From Chara braunii (lineage: Eukaryota; Streptophyta; Charophyceae; Charales; Characeae), in assembly GCA_003427395.1 (NCBI GenBank), contig BFEA01000057.1, forward strand, positions 1,982,026 through 2,014,548: DNA of 32,523 bases, given 5' to 3'. The position numbers were made by a program, and so were the translations under genes. Shown here piece by piece: positions 1 through 10,316 of the stretch; the first letter of the stretch is position 1, and each line of letters begins with the position of its first letter. The notes below the pieces were generated by a model. The model made no database searches. It had not been told where the DNA came from and was given only the letters and a program-made list of their open reading frames with translations.

Positions 1-765
1 ATACCCCCTTCAGAAAAAAAGCCATATGAAATGAGGAATATGGGGCCCTAATGTTTTTCTCTCCACCCTTAAAATCTGTAGAAGGGAGGGGCATGCGTGG
101 CTGCCTCAGTCAACCCCAATACTCCTATACACTCCCGCAACACCTCCAAATCGCCTCCCGACACCCTCATCACCTCCCCCAATACCCCTTATGACCCTCC
201 TATACCACCCTGGACCCCCCCCCTACCTCCCCGCATCCCCAAACGTTTCTCAGCGGATTTGGGCTGTACTCAGCAAGCGCAGTACAGCACCTAACTCAGA
301 TTTGAAAAAAAATCAGAGGATGGCTGTTTTCTGACTGGTCGGCAGACCACCGACCACTAGGCCCTACTGGTCGGCTGCGAAACGGTCGGCGGTCAGGGTT
401 GGCGGTCGGCAGGTATGCAACCCTGGGCATTCCAGTATATATCTCATCTTTGGGGGGTGTATGGCAAATTATCGGTTTTGTTTTCAAGATTTGGGAAAGT
501 ATACCTGGATCATTTTCTCGGTCTGCGTGTATCATCTTTGTATGCGCACGGGTGCTGTTGCACTAGCAAAGAGGATTGGATTAAGCAGCAGAAAAGCAGA
601 TCAATTGCAAACTTCTGCACCTTTCGACAGACATGTCCAGATTCAGGTGTAAAATGCAATCCTCTTTGCTAGTGGGACTGCGCCCGAGGGGCTGAGCCCC
701 TATGGGGAGGATCTTTGGGTCTCATTCCACCCCTCTCCAAATGTGAAAATGTGAAGTGTACACAC
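1..765. other. Unassigned sequence, no gene seen
   Basis: No convincing coding region. Bases 110-245 are a cytosine-rich tract with imperfect recurrences of CACCTCC/CCCC, so the proline-rich frame across it is compositional. A perfect 8-bp hairpin (GCTGTACT/AGTACAGC, 10-nt loop) lies at 263-288. From about 330 to 425 the motif GGTCGGC and its complement recur, and this block ends in CCCTG at 425, which could be one end of a hAT-like element whose other end is outside the window. Confidence 0.5.
561..674. repeat. 18-bp perfect inverted repeat (stem-loop)
   Basis: CACTAGCAAAGAGGATTG at 561-578 is exactly complementary to CAATCCTCTTTGCTAGTG at 657-674, with 78 nt between. After one mismatch the pairing continues for about three more bases. 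It could be a tiny fold-back element or a stem-loop transcript. I see no flanking target duplication. Confidence 0.8.
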
Positions 766-1101
766 GCTGATTTCACATTTGTTGAGTAGTGGAACGAGGA
801 CTAGTTTATCAATTTGCAAGGGTGGGCAGGTGGATTGGCATCCATCTCCTGGGAGGATGGCGTATCATACGTACAAATACGAGCAGAAATGCGGCCTGGA
901 CCCACTTCCCCTCGCTTCCAGCATTCATGGCATGCTGATTTCACATTTGTTGAATAGTGGAACGAGTACTCTGAATTGTTAACCGGTTTGCAAGGGTGGA
1001 CAGGAGGATTGGCATCCATCTCCAGGGCGGATGGCGTATTATACGTATAAACATAAGCAACACTGCGGCCTTACTTCCTCTCGCTTCCAGCATTCATGGC
1101 A
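766..1101. repeat. Two tandem copies of a 168-bp repeat
   Basis: Copy 1 is 766-933 and copy 2 is 934-1101. Both begin GCTGATTTCACATTTGTTGA and end with TCGCTTCCAGCATTCATGGCA. They share a central GGATTGGCATCCATCTCC block and differ by scattered substitutions and small indels. Overlapping short open frames on both strands are not credible genes. Confidence 0.85.
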
Positions 1102-1897
1102 CCCGTGCTCGCCTTGTCCTCGACCTCGTACTTCTCTATTTCCCGGAGCGGGAGCATTTGCAACTGGCCAAGTGGCCAAGATGGGAAGTCCAGTTTCTAT
1201 GTTCATTTTTGGCATACTGGAGTCTTGAAGTAGGGGTGAGGTGCCATGTGCACCATCGATTTGCAGATAAAGGACCAGACAAAAAGGCGTCCTTGGCAAG
1301 TGGGATATCTTGCCCCTGCATTTCAGTACCGAAACTCCGAATATGCGTTTCGGTAACGAAACACTAAAAGTGCCCTCGAATATTACTCCGCAAAAACACT
1401 AAGTAAATCCCCAAAACCCCAAAGTGCGTTTCCGTAGCGACAAACCGAATGTGCACTCAAACATTAGTCTCAAGAAACTAAGTAAATCTCGAAAAACCCC
1501 GAATTGCATTTCGGTAACGAAACACCGAATGTACACTCGGTTATTACTCTGCAATAACAGTAAGTAAATCCCGAGAACCCTGAAGTGCGTTTCGGTAACG
1601 AAACACCGAATGTGCACTCAGATATAACTCCCCCAAAACACTAAGTAAATCACGAAAACCATGAAGGGCGTTTCAGTAACGAAACACTGAATTTGCAATC
1701 GGATATAACTCCCCCCAAAAAATTAGTAAATCCCGAAAACCCCGAAGTGTGTTTCGTAACGAAACGTCGAATGTGACTCAGATATTAGTCTCAAGAAATT
1801 AAGTAAATCCTCAAAACCCCGAAGTGCGTTTCGATAACGAAACACCGAACGTGCACTCGGTTATTGCTCCGCAAAAACACTAAGTGAACCCCGAAAA

Positions 1898-2420
1898 CTA
1901 TGAATCCCCTGCGGTCATGACTGCGGGGTCAATCTCAGCCCGCGGTCGGGATTCCGACCGTCGAGGTCGGCTACCGGCGAGGGTCGCGGTCGAAAAACCC
2001 CGACATTTTTAATTTTTAGGATAACAGGCCAAAATATATATATATATATATGGGGTTGTAGGTTTTTTTGCGCTCTACAACTGTATATTTTTAGTTTTAT
2101 TTTTCGACTTCGTTTTGGATTTAAAAAACATGAAAAATAGAAATCCCTCAGGCAAAAGTTCTTCACTTCATTCTTTAAGTAAGAAAAATATAAGGATTTT
2201 GTTTGTTTTTAATCTCAAATTTGGTAACGAATTTTGATATGATCCCAAGGCAAAAGTTGTTCAGCCTATTTTTTGGCATAACATATATTTTTTTCAGATT
2301 TTTTTTTTTTTTTTTTTTTTTCCCGCTTGACCGCAGACCGCGGTCATGACCGCCGGCCCGTGGCCGCGCCCGCAGTCCGCGGTCGTGCCCGCGGTGACCA
2401 CGGTTTCGGGGGATTCATAG
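1898..2420. mobile_element. hAT-like non-autonomous transposon (MITE)
   Basis: This 523-bp block interrupts the satellite. It has perfect 12-bp terminal inverted repeats, CTATGAATCCCC and GGGGATTCATAG. It is flanked by an 8-bp direct duplication, CCCGAAAA (1890-1897 and 2421-2428), which is normal satellite sequence. An 8-bp target duplication is characteristic of the hAT superfamily. Both ends are rich in GCGGTC/GACCGC motifs, which could be subterminal transposase-binding repeats. The interior is AT-rich with a (TA)n run near 2034-2050 and a poly-T run near 2300-2322. No transposase is encoded, so movement would need an enzyme supplied elsewhere. The termini do not start with the CAGGG seen in many hAT elements, so the superfamily call rests mainly on the duplication length. 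Confidence 0.8.
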
Positions 2421-3973
2421 CCCGAAAACCCTGTAGTGCATTTCGCTAACGATTCACCGAATGTGCGCTGAGATGTTAGCCCCCAAAAGACTAAGTAAAT
2501 CTCGAAAACCCGGAAGTGCATTTCAATAACGAAATACTAAATGTGCACTCGGATATTAGTCTAAAAAAACTATGTAAATCCCAAATCCCGGAGTGCGTTT
2601 CAGTAACGAAACACCAAATGTGCACTCAGATATTAGTCTCCAGAAACTAAGTGAATCTGGAAAACCCCGAAGTGTGTTTTCAATAACCAAACACCGAATG
2701 TGCACTCAGATATTAGCCTCAAGAAACTAAGTAAACCCCGAAAACACCCCCGAAGTGCGTTTTGATAACAACACACCGAATGTGCACTCAAATATTAGTC
2801 TCCAAATCCCGAAAACCGCGAAGTGCATTTCAATAACGAAATACCAAATGCGCACTCATATACGAGTCTCAAGAAACTAAGTAAATCTTGAAACCCCAAA
2901 GTGCATTTCGATAACGAAACACCGAATGTGCACTCTAATATTAGTCCCAAGAAACTAATGTAATCCTGGAAACCCCGAAGTGCACTTCGATAATGGAACA
3001 CCGAATGTACACTGAGACATTAGCCTCAAGAAACTAAGTAAATTCCGAAAACCGCGAAGTGCATTTCGGTAACGAAACATCGAATGTGTACTCGAATATT
3101 ACTCCGCAATAACACTAAGTAAATCCTGAAAACCCCGAAGTGTGTTTCAGTAACGAAACACTGAATGTGCATTCGGATATGAATCCCCCCAAAGACTAAG
3201 TAAATCCCGAAAATCGTGAAGTATGTTTCGGTTATGAAGCAGCGAATGTGCACTAAGATGTTACTCCGCGAAAACACTAAGCAAATCCCGAAAACCCAGA
3301 GGTGCGTTTGAGTAACCAAACACTCAATGTGCACTCAGATATTTATCCCCAAAAGATAAAGTAAACCCTGAAAACCCCAAAGTGCGTTTCGGTAACGAAA
3401 CACCGAATATACATTTGAATATTGGTCCCAAAAAGACTAAATTAATCCCGAAAACCCCGAAGTGCTTTTCAATAAGGAAACACCGAATGTGCACTCGGAT
3501 ACAACTCCCCCAAAACACTATGCAAATCTCGAAAACCCGCCGAGTACATTTTGGTAATGTAAAATTGAATGTGCACCCAAATATTAGTCCCCTAAATACT
3601 AAGTAAATTCTGAAAACCCCGAAGTGTGTTTCAGTAACGAAACACCGAATGTGCACTCAAATATAACTCCCCTAAAAGACTAAGTAAATCCCGAAAACCC
3701 TAAAGCGCGTTTCAGTAACGAAACACCGAATGTGCACTTAGACATTAGTTTCAAGAAACTAAGTAAATCTTGAAAACCCCGAAATGCGTTTCGGTCACGA
3801 AACACCGAATGTCCACTCAGATATTAATCTAAAAAAACTAAGTAAATCCTGGAAACCCAAAAGTGCGTTTCGATAACGAAACACTAAATGTGCATTCGGA
3901 TATTACTCTGCAATAACACCGAGTAAATCCCCAAAACCCCTAACTTTGTTTCGGCACCGTCGGTAACGAAACA

Positions 3974-4560
3974 CGGAATGTGCGTTCGAATATTACTCTG
4001 CAAAAACACGAATTAAATCCTGAAAACCCCAAAGTGCGTTTCCATAAGGACAAACCGAATGTGCACTCAGACATTAGTATCAAGAAACGAAGTAAATCTT
4101 GAAAACCCCGAGGTGTGTTTTGGTATCGAAACACCGAATGTATACGCGGATATTACTTTGCAATAATAGTAAATCCCGAAAACCCCGAAGTGCTTTCGGT
4201 AACGAAACACCGAATGTGCACTCGGTTATTGCTCCGCAAAAACACGAAGTGAATCCCTTAAACCTCGAATCACGGAATGTGCGCTCGAATATTACTCTGC
4301 AAAAACACGAAGTAAATCCCGAAAACCCCAAAGTGCATTCCCATAAGGACAAACCGAATGTGCACACATACATTAGTCTCAGGAAACTAAGTAAATCTTG
4401 AAAACCCCGAAGTGTGTTTCCGTATCGAAACACCGAATGTACACGCAGATATTACTTTGCAATAATAGTAAATCCTGAAAACCCCGAAGTGCATTTCGGT
4501 AACGAAACACCGAATGTGCACTCGGTTATTGCTCCGCAAAAACACGAAGTGAATCCCTAA
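3974..4560. repeat. Higher-order satellite duplication, about 299 bp period
   Basis: Two successive blocks start at 3974 and 4273 with CGGAATGTGCG. They share the same ordered set of variant units: a TTACTCTGCAAAAACACG linker, a core with AAGGACAAACCGAATGTGCA, a unit with TTACTTTGCAATAATAGTAA, and one with CTCGGTTATTGCTCCGC. Similar variants occur in part of the same order near 1340-1580. This is a multimer made of about four variant units. Confidence 0.75.
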
Positions 4561-5921
4561 GACCCCGAAGTGCGTTTCGGTAACGACTCACCGAATATGC
4601 ACTCAAATATTAGTTCCTAAAAGACTAAGTAAATCCCAAAAATCCGGAAGTGCGTTTCAGTAACGAAATACTGAATTTGCACTCAGATATTAATCTAAAA
4701 AAACTATGCATATCCCGAATACCGAAGTGCGTTTCAGTAACAAAACACCAAATATGCATTTAGATATTACTCTCTAGAAACTCGAAGTGTGTTTCGGTAA
4801 CCAAACACTGAATGTGCATTCATATATTAGCCTCAATAAACTAAGTAAATCCGGAAAACCCGGAAGTGCGTTTCGGAAACGACACACTGAATGTGCACTC
4901 ATATATTAGTCCCCAAAAGACTAAGTAAATCCCGAAACCCGCGAAGTGTGTTTTTGTAACGAAACACCGAATGTGCACTCAAATATAACTCCCCCAAAAG
5001 ACTCAGTAAATCCCGAAAACCCTAAAGTGCGTTTCGGTAACGAAACACTGAATGTGCACTTGAATATTACACCGCAAAAACAGTAACTCTCGAAAACCCC
5101 GAAATGCGTTTTGGTAACAAAATACCGAATGTGCACTAAAATATAACTCCCCAAAAACATCAAGTATCCCGGAAACCCGGAAGTGTGTTTTGGTAACGAA
5201 ACACTGAATATGCACTCAGATATTAGTCCCCCAACGACTAAGTAAATCCCGAAAACCCCGAAGTGTGTTTCAGTACCGAAACACCGAATTTGCACTCATA
5301 TATTAGTCCCCAAAAGACTAAGTAAATCCCGAAAGCCCCGAAGTGCGTTTTGGTAACGAAACACCGAATGTGCACTCTGGTATTAGTCCTCAAAAGACTC
5401 AGTAAATCCCGATGTCGGAGCAAATACCCTGACAAGGGTATTTGCCGGGGTTTTTCAATGCCGGACACTATTTGACTCTGTTGTTGAGTTGAGGGACTTG
5501 ATGAGACAAACGTTGCCAAATGTTTATTCAGACATGACCTATGACTGAAAAATTGAAAGTTTTTGAGCTGTGGTCTGGACACTTGTGGCGTCCGAGAGTA
5601 ACGGCAACAACCGGTTGTGTTTCGCTTTTGTCAAGGCCGTAGGGACGTGCGGGTGTTGAAGTACTAAAATCAGACATCCTACTGAAAATAATGTCGCGCG
5701 ACTGCTAAGTCGGGCGGCTCAAGGCCTAAGTAGGCTAAAAAGAGGGATGCGCCAGGTATAGGGTTTCGACGCGAGAAAGCATAGGAATTTTTTTTTTATT
5801 TTTCGGGGCTGTGGGATTTAGCATCGACCGAAGGGTTCGATAGGCCGATGTCGAGGCCTACCTTGTTAGGTGACCAGTTAACTCATGGTCACATGACCAA
5901 CCGATGGGGTAGGGCCAGCGA

Positions 5922-6021
5922 GCGAGGCCTGCAGGGCCACAGGTAAGCGAGGCCTGCAGGGCTATAGGCAAGCGAGGCCTGCAGGGCCACAGACAGGCAG
6001 GGCCTGCGAGGCTACGACAGA
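5922..6021. repeat. 25-bp tandem repeat, four copies
   Basis: Three close copies of GCGAGGCCTGCAGGGCCACA plus five bases start at 5922, 5947 and 5972. A more diverged fourth starts at 5997. The unit contains the palindromic AGGCCTGCAGG stretch. Confidence 0.85.
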
Positions 6022-6082
6022 GCGAATAAAGACGGGGCCAAGCTCTTCATATGGAAGAGCTGCCACTATCACTGTCGTGATA

Positions 6083-6145
6083 GGAGCTAGCCCAGTTGGA
6101 TACAGTGCAGGACTCTTACCCAGTGGACACGGGGATTGAATCCAA
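6083..6145 (+). other. tRNA-like relic (possible SINE head)
   Basis: TAGCCCAGTTGG fits the pol III A-box consensus TRGCNNAGYNGG. About 43 nt further on, GGATTGAATCC resembles the B-box with two mismatches. The stretch between, including CTCTTA and GTGG, follows the body of a tRNA-Lys(CTT). I cannot pair an acceptor stem, so it is not an intact tRNA gene. It may be a degraded tRNA or the head of a tRNA-derived SINE. Confidence 0.4.
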
Positions 6146-6710
6146 GAACTGCATTATCGGGATGGCTCCTTTTGGAGCAGCCCATCACAGCGCAATCGGG
6201 TGCGACCGATTTCGGACGCACGATCGTTGAAGATCATGCGACGGAAATCCGCCATGCATGATAACATGGGCCTACGCAAGGATGACACGCATAAATCGAG
6301 AAATGGCCCGAAGTTTTATTTCGATCCCAACAGGGATCAAACTCGGGTCTGTATTTCAACAGTTCGTGGATTCCCCACGAACACTAGCATGACGTTACCG
6401 TTGGCTGCTGCCAACGGAAAAAGAAAAATAAACAAATAAAATTGAAACTAAGTTTTGGCCGCGCCAGATGGCGACGCAATATCTGACTGGGGCTTTCAGT
6501 CTCAGTTTAGACGATGGTGCCCGTTTTAACGGGTCATCGTTTTTTTGCAGTAAGGTAAGTTTTTTTTTTTCTCTTTTCGTTTTTTTTTTTTCTTTTTCCA
6601 TATTTCTTTAGGTTTATATTCTTTTAGACTCGTTATTTCTTTTGAGATTTTTTTTGTTTTAATTTTGTTTGTGGTTACTGAGGCACCCGTTCGTTTCGAT
6701 GAATGGGTTG

Positions 6711-6955
6711 CTTCTGCCATCAATGGGATGAGCCAAGTTGAATAAATCTAATGTTCGAACATAGAAACCTACACTATTGCTCGTGGGGGGGGGGGGGGGG
6801 GAGGGAGATTGAGGGAACTTACTTGTCTGCAGGTTTTATGATGACGAACAACACGCTGGCAAACAGGTAAGTCTTCAACCTATTGGCTGACGCTTCTACT
6901 ACTTCCATCGACAGGATGAGCAAAATTGAATGAATCTACCATCGGAACATGGAAA
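6711..6955. repeat. Diverged direct repeat pair
   Basis: About 6711-6770 and 6901-6955 share the order CTTC...CATC, GGATGAG, AATTGAAT(A/G)AATCTA and CGGAACATGGAAA-like sequence, some 190 bp apart with many substitutions. The first contains ATGTTCGAACATAGAAA and the second ATCGGAACATGGAAA. A run of guanines separates them. Confidence 0.5.
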
Positions 6956-7735
6956 TATGCTTTGCCACGCCATTCCCCCCACCCTTTGTTACTCCTGCGA
7001 TTTTGATAAGTGTCATTTGGGCTGTAACCACGAATGACACTCGAACCTGGCATTGTCAGCGCCCAGGTACGGGCGCCTATCGACTCTGTGGCGTTTCAGG
7101 ACTTGAAGATATAGGGTCACGGAAGTCACGACGAGGTTACTGGCCAAACGTTCATGGCGACGGTGCTTTTGATCCTTCGATGTTGGCTCTTCCGATCGCT
7201 TATACGCCTTTATCAGGCATGTTTGTTGTGCCAGGTACAGATGCCTAGCAAGGGAATGGTCTTGGAAGAATCGACAGGGTAAAGAAGATCCTGTTGAGCT
7301 TGACTTTAGTTCGACTCTGATATGATTGGGCCTGAGGGAGGCTGCTCATTTCGGAAAACGAGTTGCCCCTCCCAGGAAAAAAAAATAAAAAGGGAAAAGA
7401 ATGAGCAACGGCCACGTATGTGGCCTTGGTAGGTGGTTAGGTGCAAATATGTATATGTGTTGCGCCTGTTCGATTTTTGAACAGGTTGCAGCAATTTTGG
7501 CTGGGTACAACCATTTCCTAAAGCATGTGGCCAAGAAAAAAGGTCGGATGCTTCTGGAATTCGCAGAGCTTGGTTCCCCGAAGGGAACATGAAGGTTTGT
7601 GGCCATTGATCGTGGCCTCACATCAAGGGCTCTGACCAGTTTCAAATTTTGACTATAGGCAAAGCAATTGCCCACAGTCTTCTACTGGTTATAAAAGCCA
7701 GCAACACCCACACTTGCCTCACAGTTGTTGAGGCA

Positions 7736-7780
7736 GTGATGCTGCTCACTTGCACTTCAAGTGCAAATGAGCTTCATCAC
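7736..7780. repeat. 45-nt hairpin, the longest in the cluster
   Basis: The arms are GTGATG, GCTCA and TTGCACTT on the 5' side and AAGTGCAA, TGAGC and CATCAC on the 3' side. Each block is separated by a one- or two-base mismatch and the apical base is a single C. In total 19 pairs form in 45 nt. It directly follows the 7-bp hairpin TGCCTCA/TGAGGCA at 7715-7735. Confidence 0.8.
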
Positions 7781-7785
7781 ATTAT

Positions 7786-8310
7786 GAGGGGCTATGCTGC
7801 CGACGGAGGTACTGCTATTGGAAAGGAGAGTGGTGGTCTGCAAGATGAGGGGAGACGCTGCTGGAGGAGGACAAGCCAGGGCAGCCATAGTCAAGGGCTG
7901 GAGGCTCTCTGCCTCACCCTCGTGCTCGTGCTGCGGCGGTGGGGTTGCACCAAGGGTCAGCGGCGCGGCAAGGCATACCTCATTTTGTGGGGTTATGCCA
8001 CGGGGATTTCGTCACGACAGCAACATGGTAGGGAGGTGCTGCCGGACTGACGGCGTGGCGACATCAAGGTCTCCCTAAGGGGAGGTGCTGTCCATTTGGC
8101 GGCACATAAACGGCGATGTATTTTTTGAGGGGTTACGCTGCCAAAATTTTAGCATGGCGGCAGTGTTGGGGAATGCTGCTTATTAAGGGGTTTTGCTGCC
8201 AATTTGTTTTGGTGGCGGCACAACATTGTGAAGGGAGGTGCCACTTGATTTACCGTTCGGCATCGATATTTTTTTTGTGTAGGAAGATGCTGTCCGATTG
8301 GCGGCATGCC
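7786..8310 (+). repeat. Diverged minisatellite of hairpin units
   Basis: A loosely conserved unit of about 45-60 bp recurs: a guanine run, three bases, TGCTGCC or TGCTGTCC, a short spacer, then TGGCGGCA. Clear units lie around 8081-8105, 8127-8161, 8187-8220 and 8280-8308, with weaker ones from 7786. In each clear unit the left and right halves are complementary, allowing G-T (G-U in RNA) pairs, for example GTGCTGTC with GGCGGCAC. Open frames over this region are by-products of the GC-rich repeat. Confidence 0.6.
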
Positions 8311-10316
8311 GACGACTCACTTTCTAACGGGCAGTGTTTCTAGGATTTTGTAGCTCAGAGGAACTATTATTTTGGTATGAGATTTGGCGGTAGTGCCGCG
8401 CGACAGTCGTGGTACTGGTTTTAACGGCGCGACGAGCGGTAATTCCGTTTTTTGTGGTGCGCAGCGGTTACGGTGGATTCCAGTGTGGCCTAGGGGTTGG
8501 GTTAGCACTGGTGCACAATTGGGACTGTACAGTATTGGTGTGTGGACCAGCGACATGAAGAGAGCTCTGAATGAGTGCACGCGACAATAATCATTGGGCT
8601 CACAGCACATGCGGTTTTCAACCAGGGCTATCTTTATTTTTTTTGCGGCGTGTGGTGAGAGAGGTATTGGTGTTTGAGACCATCTGGTGGTACAGCGACA
8701 ACATGGGACCATCTGGGCCATTTTAAGACCAAGTGGGACTGATTTTGAAATCGGGACAGACAAGTTGTTGTGGTTATTGTGAGCGGACTTGATAATTGGA
8801 GGCGGTGTGGACTTGCGATTGGTTGGGGGTATCCTTGGTTTTATCAGGGAATACTCTTGGTCGTTGAGGTTCAGTTGGGGTGCATTGGGACTGTCCGGGA
8901 CATTGAGAAGACGTGGGACTTATTCTTTGGAGCACCCTCCTGGAGGGTTATCCCACTTAAGTTCTCTCAATGGACCCGACTCTTGCTCACTTGGGCACTT
9001 GGTGGAGGACGCACACCGTGGCTCAAGAGAAAGGCCACAACCTGTTGAGTTATGATCCATGTTTTTTCTTATGAGCCGCATATTTTTTTATTCTACGGCG
9101 GTCATTTTCTTTTCATTGGCATATTACTCAAGCTTTCTTGAGTGAGCCAGATCAAACTTCACTCAAGGTCAGTCAGTCAGTCAGTCCGTTGAATGACTCA
9201 GATTTCTTTTCACACCTATGTGAGCCCACACTTTTCTTGACCTTGTTGTTTTGAATGTTGAAAAGGAAAGGTAGAGTAAAGTTGTGCGAGTCATGCAAGT
9301 GAATGGGAGGGTCTGACTTGAATATGAGATTGCACTGGTTTTCTCTTCAACTTGATTGTGTTGCTTTGAGTGCAGGTAGGTAGAGAGATGCTTGCAAAAA
9401 AAATTGATTATGCCTATTTGCGATGAAGAAAAGACTTGTCATTTTTCTACCTTCCGCCTGCCTCCTCCTTAAAAGGACTTATTGTCATGAAAAATATTAA
9501 TTCAGTGCATATCGTGAAATTAAGTCGATTGAAATAAAGCAGATAAGGTCAAAATGACTTAATTTTTTCCCGAGGATTACCCGTTCTATCCCGAACGACC
9601 TTATCTACTTGTACCTGTCCAAATGATTCTCATTCTTTATCTCCTCGAACTCTTTTCGTCTAAGTTACCCCGAACTTAGGAGAAATGAGAATAATTGAGA
9701 GTTACTTGTAGTGGACACATCCTTCATCTTTAGGAAACATCTGGGATGGGGGTTCATTGCTTTGGGAGTCGATCCTGTTATCGACCCAGAGTGGACCAGT
9801 CTGGGGGGGGATACGCTGTCGATTCGGTGGAGACGGTTCGACTTCTGAGATCCGAGCTTTGAGCTCGGGCGAGGAGGAGTACCCCAGACCACTTCCTAAA
9901 CGGAGAGGCATGCAACACTTCAAGCAATGCACCTGTCAGTGATCAAGAATCACTCGCAAAACAGTCTATCATTCAATAAGATTAGAAATGTGTGGAGACA
10001 GGTGTGCGTGCTTAATCTTGGATTGGCGGTAGGCTGGAATGAACAACTTTGGCGGTACGTCTTATCAAGTAAAAACTAAGGCGACCGATTACCTTGTCGG
10101 GTGCATCAATATTATTGTCGGTAGCCAACTCCTTGTTGGTGGTTGTTTGATTGTTTTATAGTATTCGACTTCAAGTGGTCAGATTGTATTTTGATCTTGT
10201 GTGATTGGATGTATGAGATGACGATTTGAATTCTTTCAGCTATCATTTTAGATTGGATATATGTTCCTTATGATGTAAATATATGTGAATGTTCTAATTT
10301 TCTTTTGACGGTGTGT
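8311..10316. other. Geneless sequence with scattered hairpins
   Basis: No gene is supported. Perfect short stems continue: CCAGTG/CACTGG around 8480-8513, ACCCTCC/GGAGGGT at 8934-8948, ACTCAAG/CTTGAGT at 9126-9143, GTCGAT/ATCGAC at 9768-9785, CCGAGCT/AGCTCGG at 9852-9868 and AGTGAT/ATCACT at 9938-9954. A short (GTCA)n run lies near 9170-9186. From 9200 to 9760 I see nothing notable. If the LTR model is right, the right-hand part may be the 3' untranslated interior of a retrotransposon. Confidence 0.45.

Larger units (their letters stand above)
1322..5411. repeat. Satellite array, about 82-bp unit, with one insertion
   Basis: The core TTTCGGTAACGAAACACCGA recurs about every 80-82 bp. It is followed by ATGTGCACTC, a variable linker, CTAAGTAAATCCCGAAAACC and the next core. 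Dividing the array length minus the insertion by the unit gives about 43-45 units. The core holds two overlapping dyads, TTTCG-gtaa-CGAAA and TTCGGT-aacgaaac-ACCGAA. At least three linker types recur: ATTACTCCGCAAAAACAC, ATTAGTCTCAAGAAACT, and ATAACTCCCCCAAAAGAC. Minus-strand open frames of up to about 120 codons across the array are read-throughs of the repeat. The array could be centromeric, subtelomeric or dispersed; the sequence alone does not say. Confidence 0.93.
5412..7780. repeat. Geneless region dense in short perfect hairpins
   Basis: No gene is seen. Instead there is a run of short stem-loops. Examples, with stem in bp and loop in nt, are 5420-5445 (10, 6), 5841-5860 (6, 8), 6041-6061 (8, 5), 6066-6083 (7, 4), 6323-6338 (6, 4), 6362-6382 (8, 5), 6398-6417 (8, 4), 6511-6540 (6+6 with an internal loop), 7009-7041 (9, 15), 7410-7425 (6, 4), 7465-7485 (7, 7), 7573-7588 (6, 4), 7715-7735 (7, 7) and 7736-7780. 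A 12-bp palindrome, ACAACCGGTTGT, sits at 5607-5618. A guanine run occupies 6785-6801. Function is unknown. Confidence 0.7.

Noticed and set aside
263-294. Hairpin followed by CTAA, like a Helitron 3' end
   Set aside because: Only two bases separate hairpin and CTAA, no T follows, and no matching 5' TC end is seen.
5413-5467. TGTCGG at the end of the satellite as an LTR start
   Set aside because: Plausible as a junction, but no second copy, PBS, PPT or target duplication supports it.
1399-5582. Many minus-strand open frames of 65-124 codons over the satellite, with a recurring CFVTETHFGVFGIYLVF-like peptide
   Set aside because: They follow the repeat unit, switch frame between units and are interrupted irregularly; the peptide is just the translation of the satellite.
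5922-6021. CRISPR-like array
   Set aside because: The repeats are directly tandem with no unique spacers and the sequence is eukaryotic in character.
6325-6420. Minus-strand tRNA-like arrangement with a B-box-like GAGTTTGATCC and a hairpin in the anticodon position
   Set aside because: No credible acceptor stem or A-box; the stems belong to the general hairpin array.
7649-8078. Plus-strand frames of 94-133 codons
   Set aside because: They overlap the hairpin and the GC-rich minisatellite and have no recognisable protein features.
8317-8763. Minus-strand open frame of 148 codons
   Set aside because: No domain, no homologous copy in the window, and it overlaps the hairpin-rich DNA; the composition looks like chance openness.
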